From JAYZDB01 sp036338025 (GTDB taxonomy: Bacteria > Planctomycetota > UBA1135 > UBA2386): 17,947 nt of DNA. Under the pieces are notes generated by a model. That model made no database searches. It had not been told where the DNA came from and was given only the letters and a program-made list of their open reading frames with translations. The DNA lies in contig JAYZDB010000297.1 of the NCBI GenBank assembly GCA_036338025.1, positions 1 to 17,947 of the forward strand, written 5' to 3'. A program made the position numbers and the translations under genes. How positions within the stretch are numbered: the first letter of the stretch is position 1; each line of letters opens with the position of its first letter. Of this stretch, positions 8,007 to 15,260 are shown in pieces.

Positions 8007-9833
8007 ATGGCGGCTAGACTCAATCCTGTGAGTTGCGCCAAGCAATCCCAGATGTACTTGCCGACCACTGCTGCGGAGATCCGTAAGCGGGGTTGGGAGC
8101 AACCCGACATTGTCTTCGTCTCTGGTGATGCTTATCTCGATCACCCATCTTTCGCAGCGGCGCTCCTCGGCCGCGTGCTGGAGGACGCCGGCTTCAAGGT
8201 GGCACTCCTCGCCCAACCTGACTGGCGATCGGCTGATGCATGGCGCGAGCTCGGAACACCGCGACTCTTCTACGCGGTCAGCGCCGGCAATATGGACTCG
8301 ATGATCAACCACTACACGGCGAACAAGAAGCGTCGCAACGAGGACGCCTACTCGCCAGGTGGTCGAATTGGATTGCGTCCGGACCGGGCCACCAACGTCT
8401 ACGCACAACGGTGCCGGGAAGCGTTCCCCAAGGTACCTGTGATCATCGGCGGCGTCGAAGCCTCGCTGCGTCGAATTGCCCACTTCGACTACTGGTCCGA
8501 AACTGTCCGGCCCAGCATTCTGGTGTCGAGCAAAGCCGACCTGCTCGGCTTCGGGATGGGAGAATCCATCATCACGGAAATCGCACAGCGCCTGGATGCC
8601 GGAGAATCGGTGCAGGACCTTCGTGACATGCGCGGGGTCGCGTACCTCCTCGGCAAGAAGGGCACCATCCCTGATCCAGAACAGGAGACTGTCGAGCTCC
8701 CGAGTTTCGAATCGATCAAGGCCGACACGCGCGCCTTCGCCGTGATGACCCGCCAACTACACCAGGAGACCAACCCCTTCAACGGAAAGCGGCTGACTCA
8801 AGGTCACGGGGATCGAACCCTGGTCATCAACCCTGCTACCTTGCCACTGAGCGAAGCGGAGATGGACCGGATCTTCGCGCTGCCATACACCCGACGCGCC
8901 CATCCAGGGTACCGCGAACCGGTCCCGGCCCACACCATGATCAAGGACTCAGTCTCGATCATGCGTGGGTGCTTCGGCGGTTGCACATTCTGTTCGATCA
9001 CAATGCACCAGGGGCGGATCATGCAAAGCCGCAGCGAGGAGTCCATCCTCGCGGAAGTCGAGCAACTCGCCCAAGACCCGGAGTTCAAAGGTCACATCAG
9101 CGACCTCGGCGGTCCGACCGCCAACATGTACCGGATGCGCTGCACCAAGCCGGAGGTCGAGAAGATCTGTCGCCGCCTGTCGTGCATCCACCCGACCATT
9201 TGCAAGTTGTTGGGCACGGATCACCAACCGACCATCGATCTCATGCGCAAGTCGCGGGAAATGGCGGGCATCAAGAAGGTACACATCCAGTCTGGAGTTC
9301 GGATGGACCTCGCCGCCACGGACAATCAATACCTCGAAGAACTGGCCGAACACCATGTCGGCGGCCACCTGAAGGTCGCACCCGAACACGTGAGCGAACG
9401 TGTGCTGGACCTCATGAAGAAGCCTGGCATCGAGTCCTTCGAAGAATTCGCGGATGGATTCCAGGCCGCCTCGAACCGGGTCGGTAAGGAGCAGTACCTG
9501 GTACCCTACTTCATCGCGAGCCACCCCGGATCGTCCGTGGAAGACATGATCGAGCTTGCGGTATTCCTGAAACAACGCGGCTACAAACCGCGTCAGGTGC
9601 AAGACTTCATTCCAGCGCCGATGGACATCGCGACCTGCATGTACCACACCGGACTCGATCCGATGACCATGAAGTCGGTAGACACCGTGACCCGGCTCCG
9701 CGATCGCAAGGTCCAGCGTGCCTTGATGCAGTTCTTCAAGCCGGAGAACCATGCACTGGTGCGAGAAGCCCTGATCAGCGCCGGTCGCGAAGACCTGATC
9801 GGTAAGGGCAAGCTCTGCTTGATTCCCAACTAA
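8007..9833 (+). CDS. ygiQ: YgiQ-family radical SAM protein
   Basis: The product is 608 aa and matches YgiQ along most of its length as I recall the E. coli protein: FVSGDAYLDHPSF (37-49), LLAQPDW (67-73), SAGNMDSMINHYTA (92-105), GGVEASLRRIAHFDYW (148-163), ETNPFN, and SDLGGPTANMYRMRC. The radical SAM cluster motif CFGGCTFC supplies C322, C326 and C329, which bind a 4Fe-4S cluster that cleaves S-adenosylmethionine. It is shorter than the E. coli form (about 740 aa) because it lacks a mid-protein insertion before residue 230 and the basic C-terminal tail. The biochemical role of YgiQ is not established. The start was taken at ATG 8007, with GGAG at 7992-7995 (11-base spacing); an ATG at 8052 is possible but would cut the conserved N-terminus. 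It seems unrelated to the flanking sugar genes and converges on the next gene with 8 bases between. Confidence 0.95.
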   Translation: MAARLNPVSCAKQSQMYLPTTAAEIRKRGWEQPDIVFVSGDAYLDHPSFAAALLGRVLEDAGFKVALLAQPDWRSADAWRELGTPRLFYAVSAGNMDSMINHYTANKKRRNEDAYSPGGRIGLRPDRATNVYAQRCREAFPKVPVIIGGVEASLRRIAHFDYWSETVRPSILVSSKADLLGFGMGESIITEIAQRLDAGESVQDLRDMRGVAYLLGKKGTIPDPEQETVELPSFESIKADTRAFAVMTRQLHQETNPFNGKRLTQGHGDRTLVINPATLPLSEAEMDRIFALPYTRRAHPGYREPVPAHTMIKDSVSIMRGCFGGCTFCSITMHQGRIMQSRSEESILAEVEQLAQDPEFKGHISDLGGPTANMYRMRCTKPEVEKICRRLSCIHPTICKLLGTDHQPTIDLMRKSREMAGIKKVHIQSGVRMDLAATDNQYLEELAEHHVGGHLKVAPEHVSERVLDLMKKPGIESFEEFADGFQAASNRVGKEQYLVPYFIASHPGSSVEDMIELAVFLKQRGYKPRQVQDFIPAPMDIATCMYHTGLDPMTMKSVDTVTRLRDRKVQRALMQFFKPENHALVREALISAGREDLIGKGKLCLIPN

Positions 9834-9841
9834 CGTGCGGA

Positions 9842-10513
9842 CTAGAACCGGGCTTCCATGCCTAGCACGACACCCGTCATCGCAAGATCGAGTTCGACCT
9901 CTCTGGATCCGAACCGTAGTCCCTTGTCCTCGTAATCCCACCAGCGATAGGCCAGCAGCAAGCGCATCGACTTCGACACGTCCACCTTGAACCCAGCTTC
10001 GATGTTCTCCGTGTCGATATCGCCAAACGCCTGGGTCTTGGTGCCGCGCATGTAAACGCTAACCACGTCCTCCACCAGCTCGCCCACGATCTGCGCCCCG
10101 AGCATCACTCCAAGGGTATTCGACACATCCCGGTCGCTCGGTTTCCCGCTGTGACCAAGAGACATCTCGAAGTGGTTGACCTGGAGGCCCGCCAGCCCCT
10201 CGATACGAACCCGGTCGTCGAGATCTGCCCCGCCTATGAACGCGGCGTGAGCATCCACCAGCCGAAAATCTGCCCTCTCGTAGCCGCCGCCGATGGGTTG
10301 GAAGTCATCCACACCGGTGGACAAGGCCAACTCCAGGCCCGTGACGACACGATCCCGATCTGCATTTGTATCGCCACGGGAAAACTCGATGTTCCCCCGT
10401 AGCAGAGGGAAGATCATCCCATCGCTCTTGCCATCGATCTGGGTAACACCAGTGCAGGAGGGCAGAGACAGGAACATCCCCACGAGAACCACAACACTTC
10501 GGTGACGGCACAT
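9842..10513 (-). CDS. Small putative outer-membrane beta-barrel or surface protein, possible lipoprotein
   Basis: The product is 223 aa starting at ATG 10513. The open frame continues upstream to 10591, but only this ATG places a signal sequence at the N-terminus (MCRHRSVVVLVGMFLSLPSC). The signal ends at C20 in LPSC, a borderline lipobox. The mature part shows alternating polar/hydrophobic stretches (EKGLRFG-type turns, VELDLAMTGVVLGMEARF) and ends in Phe. This fits short transmembrane beta strands with a C-terminal barrel-assembly signature. I recognise no family and no catalytic motif. It is divergent from the sulfatase at 10575 with 61 bases between, so a shared promoter region is possible. 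A structural porin-like or surface role is inference only. Confidence 0.7.
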   Translation of the reverse strand: MCRHRSVVVLVGMFLSLPSCTGVTQIDGKSDGMIFPLLRGNIEFSRGDTNADRDRVVTGLELALSTGVDDFQPIGGGYERADFRLVDAHAAFIGGADLDDRVRIEGLAGLQVNHFEMSLGHSGKPSDRDVSNTLGVMLGAQIVGELVEDVVSVYMRGTKTQAFGDIDTENIEAGFKVDVSKSMRLLLAYRWWDYEDKGLRFGSREVELDLAMTGVVLGMEARF

Positions 10514-10574
10514 GGTGCGTGAACTTAGCGGGTTTTGTGCGTCAAGGACCAGGGTCGCCCGTAAAGTTGCGCCG

Positions 10575-11927
10575 ATGCGCCGGCTACTCACTCATCTCAG
10601 TGTCTCTCTCCTCGGACTCCCGGGGCTCGCCGACGCGCAGGACGGAACACCCAAAGCCAACGTGCTGATCCTGATGGCAGATGACCTGGGGGTCGACTAC
10701 ATCAGCGCCTACAAGGAGGGCTCCAACCCGGCTCCGACGCCAAACATCGACGCACTCGCCAAGCGCGGCGTCCTGTTCCGCAACGCCTGGGCAAACCCCC
10801 TGTGTTCACCGACCCGGGCCTGCATCCTGACCGGTCGCTACGGTTTCCGCACCGGCGTCGGGACCATCATCGCTTCGCGTCGATCACAACGTAGCGGCGG
10901 TCTCCGTGCGGACGAACTCTCGCTGCCCGAGTTGCTCGACCGGGCGAAGTCTGGCTACGCCCATGCCCTGATCGGCAAGTGGCACCTCGGGGGATCCAAC
11001 CGCGCACCAAACGAGGTCGGCTGGTCGCACTTCGCCGGGATTTTGCCCGGCACACTTCGACCGCCAAACACCTACTCGAGTTGGCCGCGAACTGTCGATG
11101 GCGAGACGGAGCGATCATCAGCCTACACGACGACCCAATTCGTCGATGACGCGCTGGCCTGGATCCGCAGGTCTTCCGCCCAGGGCAAACCCTGGCTCTG
11201 CTTCGTCAACTTCAACGCGCCGCACTCACCATTCCATGTGCCGCCCGAAGATCTTCACACGGTCACTATCGAGGGACCAGCCAGCCGTCGCAATCGGGTT
11301 GCCTGCTACCGGGCCATGGTGCAAGCCATGGACCAGGAGATCGGACGACTGCTCGCACAACTCGGTGATGATCTCCGGCACACCAACGTGATCTTCCTCG
11401 GCGACAACGGCACACCTGGCCAAATCGCACAAGAGCCTTTCGCAGGCGCGCAGGCAAAGGGTTCCGTCTACGAGGGCGGCGTCAATGTGCCACTGATCGT
11501 CGCCGGACCGGCGGTCGCCAAGCCGGGCCGGGAGTCCAAGGCCCTGGTTGGAGCCGTGGATCTGTACGCAACCGTCGCCGAATTGTGCGGAGTCGACATA
11601 GCGCAGTCTTCGCCAGCAGCCCACCACATCGACGGTGTCAGTTTCATTCCGCACCTTCGCACACCTGGGCATGCCCCCGTACGGTCGATGGTGTTTACCG
11701 AGTTGTTCCAGGGCGACCGACCCAACGAGATCGGCAGGGCCGCAATTCGTGACTCCCGCTACAAGGTGATTCGGCGCTATCGCCGCAGCCTCACCCCCAA
11801 GGACCGGTTCTTCGACCTCGAACAGGACCCATTCGAGAGGCGTGACCTGGCGCGTCGAGACAAGACGGACGAGCAGGCCGCCAGCTTCAAAGCGTTACAG
11901 GCAGAACTCGACCGCCTACGCAAGTGA
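10575..11927 (+). CDS. Secreted sulfatase (canonical CSPTR active site)
   Basis: The product is 450 aa from ATG 10575. The open frame extends back to 10512, but the methionine at 10575 starts a clear signal peptide (MRRLLTHLSVSLLGLPG), probably cleaved after A-D-A at residue 21. Sulfatase landmarks in order: ANVLILMADDLG with D36/D37, PLCSPTRACILTGRYG with C77 and R81 in the full C-x-P-x-R signature, IGKWHLGG with K135 and H137, NAPHSPF with H217, FLGDNGTPG with D277/N278, and K295. All residues expected for a formylglycine-dependent sulfatase are present. The C-terminus carries the usual FFDLEQDPFERRDLA element. It acts outside the cytoplasm on a sulfate ester, probably of a glycan. It stands alone on its strand and converges on the Tat oxidoreductase gene with 22 bases between. 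Substrate is unknown. Confidence 0.95.
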   Translation: MRRLLTHLSVSLLGLPGLADAQDGTPKANVLILMADDLGVDYISAYKEGSNPAPTPNIDALAKRGVLFRNAWANPLCSPTRACILTGRYGFRTGVGTIIASRRSQRSGGLRADELSLPELLDRAKSGYAHALIGKWHLGGSNRAPNEVGWSHFAGILPGTLRPPNTYSSWPRTVDGETERSSAYTTTQFVDDALAWIRRSSAQGKPWLCFVNFNAPHSPFHVPPEDLHTVTIEGPASRRNRVACYRAMVQAMDQEIGRLLAQLGDDLRHTNVIFLGDNGTPGQIAQEPFAGAQAKGSVYEGGVNVPLIVAGPAVAKPGRESKALVGAVDLYATVAELCGVDIAQSSPAAHHIDGVSFIPHLRTPGHAPVRSMVFTELFQGDRPNEIGRAAIRDSRYKVIRRYRRSLTPKDRFFDLEQDPFERRDLARRDKTDEQAASFKALQAELDRLRK

Positions 11928-11949
11928 CCCTGGAGTCGGCCCGTTGGCC

Positions 11950-13320
11950 TCAGGCAAATTCAGGTGGAGCAAAGCCATCCCGATAGGCCCGCTTGACCAG
12001 CTGTTTGGTGGCTTCCTCATGGTTGGTGAACGCAAGCTTGGACTTGTCCCAACGCAACTCCTGGCCAGGGAAGCGGGTCGCCTTCACGGTCAGCAGGGCT
12101 GCCTCGGTGATCCGCACCGCATCTCGGAACGGCGTGCGCAGCTCGGTATCCCGCCCCAGGCAGTTGTCGACCCAGGCGTGCCAGTGGTTGAGCTTGGGGA
12201 AATCTGGCAGGTCGGGCATCTTGAGTCCCTTTGTCATCTCGCCGTCGCGCCAGATCTCGAGGCGTCCGCCAGCACCGATCACCAGCACGCCACCCTCGCA
12301 CACGAAGACAGTGCAGTTGCCTTCCAGCCATGCGTCGGCAGGCAGGCCGAGGGCAGCACGCGAAGGCACCTGACCCCGGTCACTGTAGTGGACCGGGAAG
12401 AACGGTCGGGCAAATCGATCTGAGTTTACGGCGTAGGTGACCGTCGATTGGCACGGGTGGACATGAAAGTGCTGACCCGCCGGCTCCGGACAGTGTGTCT
12501 GCACCGCGATCGGTGAGGTCAGCTCATCGTACGCGAACAGGATCACATCGAGCAGATGGCAGCCCCAATCTCCCAGTCCGTTGGTGCCATACTCCCACCA
12601 CGACCGCCACACAATCGGGGCCAGACCTTTGCGATAGGGTGCGTCAGCACATGGGCCAAGCCATAGGTTCCAGTCGAGATGATCCGGCGGCTTGCTCGGA
12701 GCGTGGAGTTTGCGCTCAAAGTTGAAGTACCGTCCCTTGTTTGGCGCGCCGACCCAGACATACGCCTCGATCGCCTTGCCGAGTTGGCCCTGGCGCAGGA
12801 TCTCCACCGCAGCACGACGGCCGGGATACACCATCCGCTGATTGCCGAGTTGGGTGACGAGGGACGGTTTAGCAGCCAGCGCCTGCTCGAACATCACCAA
12901 CTCCTCGAGTTGGTGGACCAGCGGTTTCTGCCCATAGACATGCTTGTTGTGGGCAAACGCCGTCAACATGATCGGCGCATGGGAGTGATCCGGCGTCGAC
13001 ACGATCACCGCGTCGAATTCGTCGGCATGATCCGCAAAGGCCACGCGGTAATCGGTGCATGTGAACGCGCCCGGCACCTCCTTCTTGGCCTGGGCGAGGG
13101 CGTTGGTATCGACATCGCACAAACCGACGATCTCAGCATCAGGATGCTTGGCAATCTCGCGACGATCCTTGCGACCGATAGTCCCGACAACACCAATCGA
13201 CAAGACGCGGAGCCGGGCACTACCGCCAGACCAGACGCCGGGCAACCCGGCAAAAGCCGGCAAGGCTGCAGCAGCAGAGGAGGAAACCAGAAAATCCCGA
13301 CGCGACAATGGGGTGTGCAT
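11950..13320 (-). CDS. Tat-exported Gfo/Idh/MocA-family oxidoreductase
   Basis: The product is 456 aa. It opens with a twin-arginine signal (SRRDFL at 6-11, then SSSAAAALPAFAGLPG), so it should fold with its cofactor in the cytoplasm and be exported by Tat. The Rossmann motif is GVVGTIGR (43-50). The EKP motif appears as QKP (131-133), keeping the catalytic lysine. The signature GDWGCHLLD (250-258) supplies D251, H255 and D258. Other family blocks are DHSHAPI (111-117), LGNQR (158-162) and HLDWNLWLGP (214-223). This Tat-exported branch is abundant in Planctomycetota and Bacteroidota. Related periplasmic members oxidise sugars, in some systems at C3. The gene starts 107 bases after the DUF1080-SGNH gene on the same strand, so the two may be cotranscribed. 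The substrate is inferred, not seen. Confidence 0.93.
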   Translation of the reverse strand: MHTPLSRRDFLVSSSAAAALPAFAGLPGVWSGGSARLRVLSIGVVGTIGRKDRREIAKHPDAEIVGLCDVDTNALAQAKKEVPGAFTCTDYRVAFADHADEFDAVIVSTPDHSHAPIMLTAFAHNKHVYGQKPLVHQLEELVMFEQALAAKPSLVTQLGNQRMVYPGRRAAVEILRQGQLGKAIEAYVWVGAPNKGRYFNFERKLHAPSKPPDHLDWNLWLGPCADAPYRKGLAPIVWRSWWEYGTNGLGDWGCHLLDVILFAYDELTSPIAVQTHCPEPAGQHFHVHPCQSTVTYAVNSDRFARPFFPVHYSDRGQVPSRAALGLPADAWLEGNCTVFVCEGGVLVIGAGGRLEIWRDGEMTKGLKMPDLPDFPKLNHWHAWVDNCLGRDTELRTPFRDAVRITEAALLTVKATRFPGQELRWDKSKLAFTNHEEATKQLVKRAYRDGFAPPEFA

Positions 13321-13427
13321 GGTCCCCGTACGCTACCTGATCCTGACCCTCGGCACCATGAACAGCAAGTCAGCCCGAATTGGCCCTGCCTGCGACTACA
13401 CGCTTGGAAGGTGTGAGCTCACCCGCG

Positions 13428-14843
13428 TCACCGGGGTTCACCAAGCAGGGTCGCTAACTTCTTTTCGATCGACCCAGCCCAGATTTGGTAGCCCTTCGGC
13501 GAGAGGTGGAGGAAATCTGGCATCACCGCCCGACTCATCGAGCCGTCGTCTTCGAGAAACCTGTGGCCGATATCCAGATACGCAACGTGCTTGCCGTCCT
13601 GCAGTCTCTTGATCGCCTGGTTGACCTGCAGGATGCGGCCACGTTGATCATTGAAGTACTTACCACGCGGAAAGATGCCGAGCAGCAGGATCTTGGTCTT
13701 GGGCAGCTTCGCTCGCAATTTCTCCACCACCGCGGCCACGCCGTCGACCATTTCTGACGCCGTGTTCCTGCCCGTGCCGGAGTTGTTGGTACCGATCATG
13801 ACAACAGCGACCTTTGGAGAGATGCCGTCGACATTGCCGTTGTCCAGGCGCCAGAGAACATGCTGCGTCCGGTCGCCGCTGATCCCGAGGTTGACGGCCT
13901 TGCGCTTGCCGTAGTATTTGGCCCAGACACGCTTGCCGTTCCCTTCCCAGGCCTGCGTGATCGAGTCGCCGATGAAGACCAGGTCGACGTCGCCCTGCTT
14001 GACCCGTGCGTTGAAGCTCTCGTGGCGCTTCATCCAGCCGCCACCTCGTGGCTCGGGCGCGATCGCTGAGTGCATTCCAAAGCGGGTATCCGGCGTCTTG
14101 AGGTCGGTCTCCTTGATCCAGATATTGCGATACAGCACCTGGTGTCCTTCGCACTGGAGCTTGAGTCCCTGCGGCGTATCCGTGACGCCGACTCCGCCCT
14201 TGTTGCCCCCGTCGACTCCTGAGTTGGGCCCGCCCCACACCTTGTTGATGGGCTGGTTCTCGTGGACCTTCTTGCCGTTGAAGTACATCGACACCAGGGC
14301 TTTCTCGCTCCGCGTGCCGTTCTCGAAGCGGGCGGCGCGAAAATTGATGTCGTAGGCGTTCCACTTGCCGACGCCACGGTAGGCGTGGTATGGCGCCGGT
14401 GTCTCGTTGATCACAGCGCCCATACCGTGCTTGCTCCGGTCGCGATCGAGTATCTGGATCTCGTAGCGATTCTGCAGGTAGACGCCGCTGTTGCCCCGGG
14501 GCTTCTTGATGAGGAACTCGACGTGAAGACGAAAGTCGCGGTACTTCTTCTTGGTGACAATATCAGCGGTGCCGTACTTGCCGCCGGCCGCCGCCGGGTC
14601 GTCCGTCATCAGGACGGTGCCCTTGTCGACGGGGTCTTTGACGATCTTCCACTTGATGGGCAAGGATGAGGCATAGCGTGGGCCTTCCCAATAGGTCCAC
14701 TTGGCGTCGAGCATCTCGCGGGTGCCGTCGAAGATCACCTCAGCGCCCTCCTCAGGCTGTGCGGCTACCCCAATGTTGACGGTTGCGCTGGAAGCGGAGA
14801 CCGCGAAAAGAACCGCGGAGAGAAGAAGCGTCGTCGTATGCAT
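13428..14843 (-). CDS. Secreted two-domain enzyme: DUF1080 (3-keto-disaccharide hydrolase family) fused to SGNH/GDSL hydrolase
   Basis: The product is 471 aa from ATG 14843; the frame is open back to 15059, but only here does a signal peptide begin (MHTTTLLLSAVLFAVSASSA). Residues about 32-246 are a DUF1080/PF06439 domain. It starts at VIFDG, has the hallmark RGNSGVYLQNRYEIQILD (116-133) and ends with LYRNIWIKE (237-245). PF06439 is a jelly-roll family whose members hydrolyse or cleave 3-keto-glycosides. Residues about 286-467 are an SGNH hydrolase: block I GDSIT with Ser294, block II SGD at 322-324, block III GTNN at 351-354, block V Asp443 and His446. It resembles PAF-acetylhydrolase-type carbohydrate esterases. 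Both domains keep their catalytic motifs, so a bifunctional extracytoplasmic enzyme is likely. The linker (ETDLKTPDTRFGMHSAIAPE) is short. The Tat oxidoreductase gene follows on the same strand. Confidence 0.92.
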   Translation of the reverse strand: MHTTTLLLSAVLFAVSASSATVNIGVAAQPEEGAEVIFDGTREMLDAKWTYWEGPRYASSLPIKWKIVKDPVDKGTVLMTDDPAAAGGKYGTADIVTKKKYRDFRLHVEFLIKKPRGNSGVYLQNRYEIQILDRDRSKHGMGAVINETPAPYHAYRGVGKWNAYDINFRAARFENGTRSEKALVSMYFNGKKVHENQPINKVWGGPNSGVDGGNKGGVGVTDTPQGLKLQCEGHQVLYRNIWIKETDLKTPDTRFGMHSAIAPEPRGGGWMKRHESFNARVKQGDVDLVFIGDSITQAWEGNGKRVWAKYYGKRKAVNLGISGDRTQHVLWRLDNGNVDGISPKVAVVMIGTNNSGTGRNTASEMVDGVAAVVEKLRAKLPKTKILLLGIFPRGKYFNDQRGRILQVNQAIKRLQDGKHVAYLDIGHRFLEDDGSMSRAVMPDFLHLSPKGYQIWAGSIEKKLATLLGEPR

Positions 14844-14872
14844 GATGCTCGGCCTGGCCTGGCTATCTGGAG

Positions 14873-14904
14873 GGAGTGGATTCGAACCCGGATTCTCGCA
14901 CCCC
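14873..14904 (-). other. Possible leader hairpin upstream of the DUF1080-SGNH gene, containing a tRNA T-loop-like motif
   Basis: Read on the minus strand, GGGGTG (14904-14899) pairs with CACTCC (14878-14873) with one G-U pair. An inner GAAT-CCGG-GTTC stem-loop (14895-14884) also pairs with one G-U. The pairing works better on the minus strand than the plus, which fits a transcript leader about 30 bases before the ATG at 14843. The segment also contains GGTTCGAATCC, the consensus T-loop sequence of tRNAs. The flanking T-stem and acceptor stem do not pair, so it is not a tRNA. Confidence 0.25.
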
Positions 14905-15132
14905 ACCTCACCATTCGGCAACGTCCATGACTCACAACGATTCAGAGACCTTGCGAAAGATACTGGTGGGCCTCGATACAGGCAGCCATCCGAGCCCTCG
15001 ACGTACGCCAGCGAGCTCGGAGCGATGTAAGCCTCAAGCAGCAGGCGCCGCGGAGCCAAGGCGAGCCCGCGCTCACCCCGAGCAGCCCGTCGGCTCCACG
15101 CCGGTGAGTAAGCTCCAGGCCCGGTTGCGAGA

Positions 15133-15143
15133 TGACCCGGTCA
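15133..15143. promoter_or_regulatory. 11-base palindrome, possible operator
   Basis: TGACC-C-GGTCA is a perfect 5+1+5 inverted repeat, 117 bases upstream of the third sulfatase ATG and directly abutting the hairpin at 15144-15169. Its position in a divergent promoter region suits a transcription-factor site, but no second copy was noticed in the window and the repeat is short enough to occur by chance. Confidence 0.25.
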
Positions 15144-15169
15144 GCGGGGAGACTCCTGGAATCTCCCGC
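15144..15169 (+). other. Hairpin in the leader of the third sulfatase gene
   Basis: GCGGGGAGA pairs with TCTCCCGC around a 9-base loop (CTCCTGGAA), giving a six-pair inner stem, one bulged G and two more G-C pairs. No T-tract follows, so it is not a standard terminator. It lies about 92 bases before the ATG at 15261 and could be a leader structure or an mRNA-stability element. Confidence 0.35.
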
Positions 15170-15260
15170 GTGGAATCAGCCGGCGCGGCTTAGCATGGCC
15201 GCCATACTGCTCCCTTCGGCACGGACGCCAGGGAGCACCGACCGACCACCCCCAGGAACC

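Larger units (their letters stand above)
14844..15260. other. Divergent intergenic region, 417 bases, with several small inverted repeats
   Basis: This stretch separates the DUF1080-SGNH gene (minus) from the third sulfatase (plus). Short open frames cross it, including N-terminal extensions of both neighbours, but none carries a believable start, signal or composition. It should hold the promoters of both genes. I see no convincing -35/-10 pair. The structured elements at 14873-14904, 15133-15143 and 15144-15169 are listed separately. No complete RNA gene is recognised. Confidence 0.6.

Noticed and set aside
8949..9941. Minus-strand open frame of 330 codons
   Set aside because: Antisense to the highly conserved YgiQ coding sequence.
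10512..10574. N-terminal extension of the second sulfatase by 21 residues
   Set aside because: It would precede the signal peptide that begins at 10575 and would overlap the start codon of the divergent gene.
12679..13416. Plus-strand open frame of 245 codons
   Set aside because: Antisense to the Tat-exported oxidoreductase; no independent features.
14860..14960. Complete tRNA gene on the minus strand
   Set aside because: Only the T-loop consensus and a D-arm-like string are present. The T-stem has three mismatches, no 5' acceptor strand pairs with TCCCTCC, and there is no anticodon arm.
14844..15059. N-terminal extension of the DUF1080-SGNH protein by 72 residues
   Set aside because: The extension has no family similarity, and a clean signal peptide starts at the ATG at 14843, which would be buried if the longer start were used.
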